A stretch of DNA of 64,000 bases from Burkholderia latens (lineage in GTDB: Bacteria; Pseudomonadota; Gammaproteobacteria; Burkholderiales; Burkholderiaceae), in the NCBI RefSeq assembly GCF_001718795.1, contig NZ_CP013435.1, forward strand, positions 2,418,001 through 2,482,000. Direction: 5' to 3'. This document shows positions 58,619 to 64,000 of the stretch, piece by piece. Both the position numbers and the translations under genes were made by a program. The notes below the pieces were generated by a model that was given only the letters and a program-made list of their open reading frames with translations, made no database searches and was not told the origin of the DNA. Each line of letters begins with the position of its first letter. Position 1 is the first letter of the stretch.

Positions 58619-60958
58619 ATGAGTTCCGCCCGGTCAAACCACACGCCGCCGACCCGGCCGCTGCGCGCGCCACGCAAGTCGCGCCGGCGCGCGCTGTTCG
58701 CGATCCCGCTGCTCGGGATGCTGGCGCTTGCGCTGCTGTGGGCGGTGATCATCGCGCGGCTGTCGGTCGAAAAGGACAGCGCGTACAAGGAGGCGGCGGC
58801 GTCTGCGGCAATCCTGTCGTCGGCGCTCGAGCAGCACACGGTCAAGGCGATCCATCAGGTCGATCAGATCACGCGCTTCGTCAAGTTCGAATTCGAGAAG
58901 TCGCCCGCGCACTTCAACCTCGCCAGCGCGGTCGAGAAAGGCGTCGTGCCGAGCGACACGCTGATTCAGGTTTCGCTCGTCAACGCGAAAGGCATCCTGT
59001 TCGCGAACACGGCCGAGCTCCATCCGCAGCCGATCAACCTGTCCGACCGCGAGCATTTCAAAGTCCACCTCGCGCACAACGACGACCGCCTGTACATCAG
59101 CAAGCCCGTGCTCGGCCGCGTATCGAGCCACTGGACGTTGCAGATGACGCGCCGGCTGAACAACCCCGACGGCAGCTTCGCAGGCGTCGTCGTCGTGTCC
59201 GAAGACCCGAGTTACTTCACGAACGACTTCTACAACAACGCGGCGATCGGCAAGGAAGGCGTGATCGCCGTGGTGTCCGACACGGGCGCCGTGCTCGCGC
59301 GGCGCACCGGATCGGTCAGCAACGCGCCGGGCGCGTTCTCCGCGTCGGGCGTCTACCCGATTGCCGAGCGTGTGACGGGCACGATCACCGATCCGATCGA
59401 CGGCGTCACGCGCATCGTGTCGTACCGCCACCTCGACGGCTACCCGCTCGCGGTGATGGTCGGCCTGTCGCAGTCCGAGGAATTCGCGGACTACTACCAC
59501 ACGCGCAACGTCTACCTGCTGATGACGAGCTTCATCACGCTCGCGATGCTCGCGTTCTTCGGCGTCGCGACGGGGCTGATCGGCAAGCTGCTCGGCCGCG
59601 AGCGCGAAATGACGCAGCTCGCCGAATACGACCTGCTGACCGGCCTCGCAAACCGCTACGCGACGCTGCGCGGGTTGCGCAACGACGTGTCGATGCCGAC
59701 GAGCCTGTCGCGGCTCGGCCTGTTGTTCATCGACCTCGACAACTTCAAGACCGTCAACGACACGCTCGGCCACAACGCCGGCGACATCGTGCTGCAGATG
59801 ACCGCGTCGCGCCTGTCGGATGCCGTCGGCGACGAAGGTTCGCTCGCGCGGATCGGCGGCGACGAATTCGTGGTCGTGATGAAGGGCGACGACGTCGAAC
59901 GGCGCGCGGTGCGGCTCGCGGAAGCGATCATCCGGATGTTCGGCGAACCGTTCGACGTGCGCGGCAGTTCGTTCGTGCTGCATGCGAGCATCGGCATTGC
60001 GCTGCATACCGTCGCGAACGAAAGCGAAATCGACCTGCTGAAGAAGGCCGACCTGGCGATGTACAGCGCGAAGGACGCGGGCAAGAACTGCTATCAGTTC
60101 TACGCGCCGCACCTGTCGCACCGCGCGGATCACCTGATGCGCTGGGAACAGCAATTGCGCGTCGCGCTCGCCGAAGGGCAGCTGTTCCTCGCATACCAGC
60201 CGAAAATCGATCTCGCGCACCGCACGATTACCGGCTTCGAGGCGCTGGCGCGCTGGGACCACCCGGAGCACGGCATCATCTCCGCGAACGAATTCATTTC
60301 GATCGCCGAATCGACGGGCCTGATCGTGCCGATCGGCGACTTCGTGATCCGCACCGCGTGCGAGCAGATCGCGCGCTGGCGCGACGAAGGTCACGACACG
60401 CTGACGCTCGCGGTCAACATCTCGCCGGTGCAGTTCTGGCGCGGCGACCTGATCGAGACGATTTCGCAGGCATTGCTGGACACCGGCATCGACGCGAACC
60501 GACTCGAGATCGAGATCACCGAGACCGCGATGATGGAGTATCCGGAGCTCGTGTCCGAAAAGATCGTCGCGCTGAAGAAACTCGGCATCCGGATCGCACT
60601 CGACGATTTCGGGACCGGCTACTCGTCGCTGTCGTACCTGCACCGGTTCTCCGTCGATACGCTGAAGGTCGACCGCTCGTTCGTGCAGGCGATCCCGAAC
60701 GATCGCAGCGTGTGCGTAATGGTGTCGTCGATCGTGCATCTCGCCCGCTCGCTCGGGCTGACCGTCGTCGTCGAAGGCACCGAAACCGAGGAGCAGATTG
60801 CGTGGCTGTCCGCGCTCGGCGAGATCGAGGCGCAAGGCTTCCTGTTCTCGCGCCCCGTGCCGGCCGACGCGATCCCCGCGCTGATCGAGCGCTTCGGCGT
60901 GCGCGGCGACCGGCCGAACGTCCTCCCGCACCGCGCGACCGGCAGCACGGGCGACTGA
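58619..60958 (+). CDS. Membrane-bound GGDEF-EAL cyclic-di-GMP protein
   Basis: 779 residues. A helix at about residues 25-45 and another near 300 bracket a periplasmic dCache/PDC-like sensor region (LIQVSLVNAKGILFANT, then LNNPDGSFAGVVVVSED). The GGDEF motif is intact at residues 413-417 and the EAL motif at 541-543. The EAL set ITET, DDFGTGYSS, KVDRSFV and EGTET is complete, so both synthesis and hydrolysis of c-di-GMP are possible. ATG 58619 is chosen but the ribosome binding site is weak, so a start about 96 bases upstream (TTG 58523) is possible. Confidence 0.92.
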   Translation: MSSARSNHTPPTRPLRAPRKSRRRALFAIPLLGMLALALLWAVIIARLSVEKDSAYKEAAASAAILSSALEQHTVKAIHQVDQITRFVKFEFEKSPAHFNLASAVEKGVVPSDTLIQVSLVNAKGILFANTAELHPQPINLSDREHFKVHLAHNDDRLYISKPVLGRVSSHWTLQMTRRLNNPDGSFAGVVVVSEDPSYFTNDFYNNAAIGKEGVIAVVSDTGAVLARRTGSVSNAPGAFSASGVYPIAERVTGTITDPIDGVTRIVSYRHLDGYPLAVMVGLSQSEEFADYYHTRNVYLLMTSFITLAMLAFFGVATGLIGKLLGREREMTQLAEYDLLTGLANRYATLRGLRNDVSMPTSLSRLGLLFIDLDNFKTVNDTLGHNAGDIVLQMTASRLSDAVGDEGSLARIGGDEFVVVMKGDDVERRAVRLAEAIIRMFGEPFDVRGSSFVLHASIGIALHTVANESEIDLLKKADLAMYSAKDAGKNCYQFYAPHLSHRADHLMRWEQQLRVALAEGQLFLAYQPKIDLAHRTITGFEALARWDHPEHGIISANEFISIAESTGLIVPIGDFVIRTACEQIARWRDEGHDTLTLAVNISPVQFWRGDLIETISQALLDTGIDANRLEIEITETAMMEYPELVSEKIVALKKLGIRIALDDFGTGYSSLSYLHRFSVDTLKVDRSFVQAIPNDRSVCVMVSSIVHLARSLGLTVVVEGTETEEQIAWLSALGEIEAQGFLFSRPVPADAIPALIERFGVRGDRPNVLPHRATGSTGD

Positions 60959-61024
60959 GCGCGCCGCCCTCGCCGGCCCATGTTGCGTAGCACACCGATT
61001 GTTTCGGGTTCCACGCCGATCGTT

Positions 61025-61038
61025 TAGTTCATTAACTA
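61025..61038. promoter_or_regulatory. Palindrome upstream of the chromate transporter gene
   Basis: TAGTT-CATT-AACTA, extended by one base on both sides only loosely, sits about 117 bases before the chrA ATG in a locally AT-rich stretch. It resembles an operator for a LysR- or MarR-like regulator; no regulator gene adjoins it. Confidence 0.4.
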
Positions 61039-61155
61039 GCGTTTTCGCGCATGGCAGTGTCACGATGCGCGGCGGACAATCGGGAGGGCCATCGTGTCGG
61101 CGGACCGCCGCCACGTTCCTATGCGCGAGACCGGCCCTGCGCCAACTGCACCATC

Positions 61156-62364
61156 ATGACAACCGTCGAAGTTCAAGCGGCCGAACGTGTCGAACACACG
61201 CAGGCTTCCCTGTGGGCCTTGTTCAAGGCCGTCGCCGGCATCTCCGCGATGTCGTGGGGCGGGCTGTCGATGATGGCGCAGCTCGAACGCCACTACGTCG
61301 ACCGGTTGCAACGCATCGAGCCGCACGTATTCGCCGATTTCGTCGCGCTCGCGTGGCTCGTGCCCGGCCCGGTCGGCTGCAACGTCGCGGTGCAGGTCGG
61401 CCAGGCGCTGCACGGCCGCATCGGCGCATGGGTCGCCGGCATTGCGAGCGTGCTGCCGTTCTTCGTGTTGATGACGCTGTTCGCGATGTTCTATCGCACG
61501 CCGATCGTGCGCTCGCTCGCCGCGCCGATACTGATCAACCATTTCGGGATGGTGCTGGCCGCGCTGATCGGCGTCACGTGGATCAAGCAGCTGCGCACGC
61601 TCGCCAGCACGCGGCTCGAACAGGTGATCGCCGCGTTGTCGACGATTCTGCTCGCTTTCGCACATAGTCCGGCCGCTTTCGTCGGGATTCTGTTCGCTGC
61701 GTTTGCAGCGGGCTGGCTCACCGGCCCACCGCAATACGATGCGGTGGACGTGAGGCTGGCGAAGCGCGACCGCAGGCTGCTCGTGCTGCTGGCGATCTTC
61801 GTTGCGCTGTTCGCGCTGCCGCTGCCCGGCAACTATCAGATGACGCTGCTATGGCCACGGCTCGCCGGCGCCGGCATGACCTTGTTCGGCGGCGGCTTCT
61901 CGGCGCTGCCCGTGCTCAAGGCGTTGTTCGTGTCGCCGGCAACCGGGATCTCGGATCACGACTTCACGCTCGCGTTCGCGCTGTCGCCGGTGTCGCCCGG
62001 CCCGCTGCTGAACGTCGTGCCGTTTCTCGGCTACCTGACCGACGGCTGGATCGGCGCGCTGCTCGCAACCGCTGCGCTGTTCATTCCGTCGGGGTGCCTC
62101 GTCGTGTTCGCGCAGCACCATCTGTTCCGGCTCAAGCGCCATTCGCGCTTCGAGCACGGGATGCGGCTGTTGCGCGCGGCGACGACCGGCTTCCTCGTCG
62201 TCGCCGTGGTGAAGATCCTGCACCGCGAGCCGGCCGATCCGGTTTATTGGCTCACGGGCGCGTTCGCGACGCTGTGTTTCGCGCGCTTCAGGCTGCCCGT
62301 GTATGCGGTCTACGGCGCGGTCGCAATCGCGTGCGGCGCGTGGCTGTGGGCGGTCGCGCACTGA
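61156..62364 (+). CDS. chrA: Chromate transporter ChrA (CHR family)
   Basis: 402 residues with two homologous halves, as in long-chain CHR proteins. The first half has SWGGLSMMAQLERHYV, LAWLVPGPVGCNVAVQVG; the second repeats the pattern with MTLFGGGFSALPVLKAL and FALSPVSPGPLLNVVPFLGYL. These are the CHR signature GG-x-(n)-PGP segments. ATG 61156 directly precedes MTTVEVQ; no strong ribosome binding site is visible. Whether it exports chromate or another anion is unproven. Confidence 0.9.
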   Translation: MTTVEVQAAERVEHTQASLWALFKAVAGISAMSWGGLSMMAQLERHYVDRLQRIEPHVFADFVALAWLVPGPVGCNVAVQVGQALHGRIGAWVAGIASVLPFFVLMTLFAMFYRTPIVRSLAAPILINHFGMVLAALIGVTWIKQLRTLASTRLEQVIAALSTILLAFAHSPAAFVGILFAAFAAGWLTGPPQYDAVDVRLAKRDRRLLVLLAIFVALFALPLPGNYQMTLLWPRLAGAGMTLFGGGFSALPVLKALFVSPATGISDHDFTLAFALSPVSPGPLLNVVPFLGYLTDGWIGALLATAALFIPSGCLVVFAQHHLFRLKRHSRFEHGMRLLRAATTGFLVVAVVKILHREPADPVYWLTGAFATLCFARFRLPVYAVYGAVAIACGAWLWAVAH

Positions 62365-62440
62365 GGCCGGTCGCAGGCGCACGCAGCGGCACAGCCGCGC
62401 ACGCCGTCACAGGCCCGCGTTGACCGCGGCCGCATGCTCC

Positions 62441-62887
62441 TTAGCCAGCTTGCACCGCGACGCGGCGCGCGATCCACCGGGCGCGCAGCGCGTCGTACGC
62501 GAGGTTGAAGCAGAACGTGTAAGGCAGGAAGAACAGCACGATGCCCAGGTCGAGCAGCAGCGCTTCGACGAGACTCACGTTCAGCCACCACGCGGCGAGC
62601 GGCACCACCATCGCGACGAGGCCGAGCTCGAATACGACCGCGTGCGCGATCCGCATGCCGAGCGTGCGCGTGAGGCCCGCGCGCCGTTCAAAGCGATCGA
62701 ACAGCGTGTTGAACGTCATGTTCCACGCCATCGCGATCAGCGACACCATCACCGTCAGCACGCCGACGTGCGACACCGGCATGTCGAGCAGCCACGCGCC
62801 GATCGGCGCGCACAGCGCGATCGCAAGCAGCTCGAACGTCAGCGCATGGACGAGGCGTTCTGTCACCGTTTTGTTCGCATGTTTCAT
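62441..62887 (-). CDS. PACE family efflux protein (AceI-like)
   Basis: 148 residues with four helices arranged as two bacterial transmembrane pairs. Both pairs contain the family landmarks: RLVHALTFELLAIALCAPIGAWLL with WNMTFNTLFDRFERR, and RIAHAVVFELGLVAMVVPLAAWWL with LPYTFCFNLAYDALR. The membrane glutamate in each FELxxx is the conserved acid of AceI-type chlorhexidine/acriflavine exporters. It is divergent from a LysR gene whose T-N11-A box lies between them, the usual PACE arrangement. Confidence 0.93.
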   Translation of the reverse strand: MKHANKTVTERLVHALTFELLAIALCAPIGAWLLDMPVSHVGVLTVMVSLIAMAWNMTFNTLFDRFERRAGLTRTLGMRIAHAVVFELGLVAMVVPLAAWWLNVSLVEALLLDLGIVLFFLPYTFCFNLAYDALRARWIARRVAVQAG

Positions 62888-62976
62888 CGTTCCCTCCGAT
62901 TCATGTGCAGTTCGCGCTTGACACGAACGATGCCGTCATTCTGATCGGTGTAACTGCGCGCATCCAGTTTGTTATC

Positions 62977-62991
62977 ATCGGTTTTACCGAT
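62977..62991. promoter_or_regulatory. LysR box between the PACE and LysR genes
   Basis: ATCGGTTTTACCGAT contains TCGGT-N3-ACCGA, a T-N11-A LysR motif. Outer bases extend the dyad with GTTAT...ATAAC. It is 22 bases before the LysR ATG and 90 before the PACE start. A related half-site ATCGGTGTAAC is at 62944-62954. Confidence 0.75.
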
Positions 62992-63013
62992 ATAACGCGA
63001 TGAGGCTCACCCT

Positions 63014-63898
63014 ATGCGCCATGCTCCGGAAGCGCTGGTTGCATTCGCCGAAGCCGCGCTGCTCGGCTCGTTCACGGCCGCCGCACGCAAGCTGGGCAAG
63101 CGCCAGTCGACGGTGTCCGAGGCGATCGCCAATCTCGAGATCGATCTCGGCGTGCAGTTGTTCGACCGGTCGACGCGCACGCCGACGCTCACCGATGCCG
63201 GCCGCGCGCTGCTGCCGCAGGTGCAGCGCGCGCTCGAGGCCGGCGCCGCGATCGACCGCACGGCCGCACGGCTCGCGCAGGGCGAGGAAGCGCGGCTGAC
63301 GCTGGTGGTGTCCGATACGTACCAGTCGAAGCGTTACGAGGAAACGTTGATGGCGCTCGAGCAGCGCTTTCCGGCGCTCGAGCTCGAATGCCAGATCGCC
63401 GAGCACGAAGACGTGCTCGACCTGATCCAGCAGGGCCGCGCGCAACTCGGGCTGATGGCCGCGCGCGCGGCCTACCCGCCCGATATCGGTGCGGCAACGG
63501 TCGCGGAGGAATCGGAGATCGGCCTGTTCGTGGGCCGCACGCACGCGCTCGCCGAATACGGCGACGCCGAAGTGCCGCATGCGGCGCTGCGCGATGCACG
63601 CGAGTTGCGTCTGATTACGTACGTGAAACCGGAGGACCAGACCGCCGACGACCGGATCGTAGTCGGCACGCAGCGCTGGCTCGCGCCGAGCTATCTGATG
63701 CTGCTGGAGATGGCAGTGCTCGGGTTCGGGTGGGCCGAGTTGCCGCGCTGGATGGTCGAGCACTTCGCGCGCGATCGCCTGAGCGAGCTGCGCGCGCGAG
63801 GCTGGCCGCGCCGCGTGCGCGTGGACGCGGTGTGGTCGCGCAACCGGCCGCTCGGCCCGGCCGGCGCGTGGCTGCTCGACGCGATGCTGGCCGCGTAG
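63014..63898 (+). CDS. LysR family transcriptional regulator
   Basis: 294 residues. The N-terminal HTH is LVAFAEAALLGSFTAAARKLGKRQSTVSEAIANLE (core FTAAARKLGKRQSTVSEAI). The ligand domain starts near residue 90 (LTLVVSDTYQSKRYEETL). It is divergent from the PACE gene and probably activates it. ATG 63014 is preferred, as the first HTH helix begins shortly after. Confidence 0.93.
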   Translation: MRHAPEALVAFAEAALLGSFTAAARKLGKRQSTVSEAIANLEIDLGVQLFDRSTRTPTLTDAGRALLPQVQRALEAGAAIDRTAARLAQGEEARLTLVVSDTYQSKRYEETLMALEQRFPALELECQIAEHEDVLDLIQQGRAQLGLMAARAAYPPDIGAATVAEESEIGLFVGRTHALAEYGDAEVPHAALRDARELRLITYVKPEDQTADDRIVVGTQRWLAPSYLMLLEMAVLGFGWAELPRWMVEHFARDRLSELRARGWPRRVRVDAVWSRNRPLGPAGAWLLDAMLAA

Positions 63899-63922
63899 CG
63901 GCGCGCGACATCGCGCGGGCCG

Positions 63923-63938
63923 CGGGCGCCGATCGGCG
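63923..63938. terminator. Possible hairpin after the LysR gene
   Basis: GGCGCCGATCGGCGCC is a perfect 16-bp palindrome 25 bases after the LysR stop. There is no U-tract, so terminator function is uncertain. Confidence 0.3.
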
Positions 63939-63962
63939 CCGGGCCCCGGAACGAACCGGCGC

Positions 63963-64000
63963 TCAGAAGCCGCGCGACAGCACGGCCGCGCCGATCGTCA
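63963..64000 (-). CDS. Partial gene, C-terminal end only (possible DMT-type transporter)
   Basis: A TCA stop (TGA on the minus strand) at 63963-63965 precedes an open frame reading TIGAAVLSRGF to the window edge. Such a tail (small hydrophobic then SRG) is common at the end of EamA transporters, but 11 residues cannot identify a family. Confidence 0.35.
   Translation of the reverse strand, partial: TIGAAVLSRGF

Overview
The window is 64 kb of very GC-rich DNA (about two thirds G+C by eye) with dense, short-spaced genes. Gene content and order point to the main chromosome of a Burkholderia, most likely the Burkholderia cepacia complex: maf-rng, msbA beside lipopolysaccharide (LPS) core glycosyltransferases, an rnfB-nth pair without the rest of the rnf operon, an intracellular PHB depolymerase, a very long FtsK, and a DUF3311/MctP-type symporter pair. 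No rRNA, tRNA, IS element, prophage or CRISPR array was seen. This is mostly core genome, so the findings are regulatory sites, odd gene architectures and uncharacterised members of known families rather than a mobile defence island.

Layout. 1-5441 (+): the end of maf, RNase G, a YggL protein, a duplicated PRC-barrel-like lipoprotein overlapping an MFS exporter, and a FUSC-type membrane protein. 5500-14164: envelope block. It holds an RcnB-like periplasmic protein, then MsbA, an unnamed glycosyltransferase and an O-antigen-ligase-like protein on the minus strand. Two plus-strand glycosyltransferases (WaaE/KdtX-like GT2 and a GT17) follow, then two minus-strand ones (GT2 and heptosyltransferase GT9). 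14222-24726: dnaE, divergent trhO-gluQ, rhlE, a lysozyme-inhibitor-like protein, a small lipoprotein, purT and a META lipoprotein. 24913-29892: a 1659-residue FtsK whose roughly 1000-residue Ala/Pro-rich linker contains a 12-bp tandem repeat.

30025-35706: a secreted lactonase-type beta-propeller, a GH15 enzyme, the PHB depolymerase PhaZ with a palindromic operator over its promoter, and a TetR regulator. 35959-42368: rnfB-nth, a DMT exporter, a DUF1841 protein, two monohaem cytochromes c, and a MoxR ATPase with its VWA partner. 42426-48910: a BenE-type transporter, transaldolase, a VOC protein, the MctP/DUF3311 pair, a spermidine-synthase-like protein and a small membrane protein. 49188-52167 (-): htpG, ubiC and a uracil-DNA-glycosylase-superfamily enzyme, with overlapping ends.

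52325-58404 is the most suggestive metabolic locus. A MocR/GntR-aminotransferase regulator diverges from a glyoxalase-like protein, a DMT exporter, a PLP aminotransferase, a RidA imine deaminase and a PhzF isomerase/epimerase-like enzyme. The shared promoter carries repeated TGTACCG elements. This looks like a PLP-sensed amine or amino-acid pathway with built-in enamine detoxification and export; its substrate is unknown. 58619-63898: a membrane GGDEF-EAL protein, a ChrA transporter, and a divergent PACE efflux protein/LysR pair with a clear T-N11-A operator. The last 38 bases carry the probable C-terminus of another minus-strand gene.
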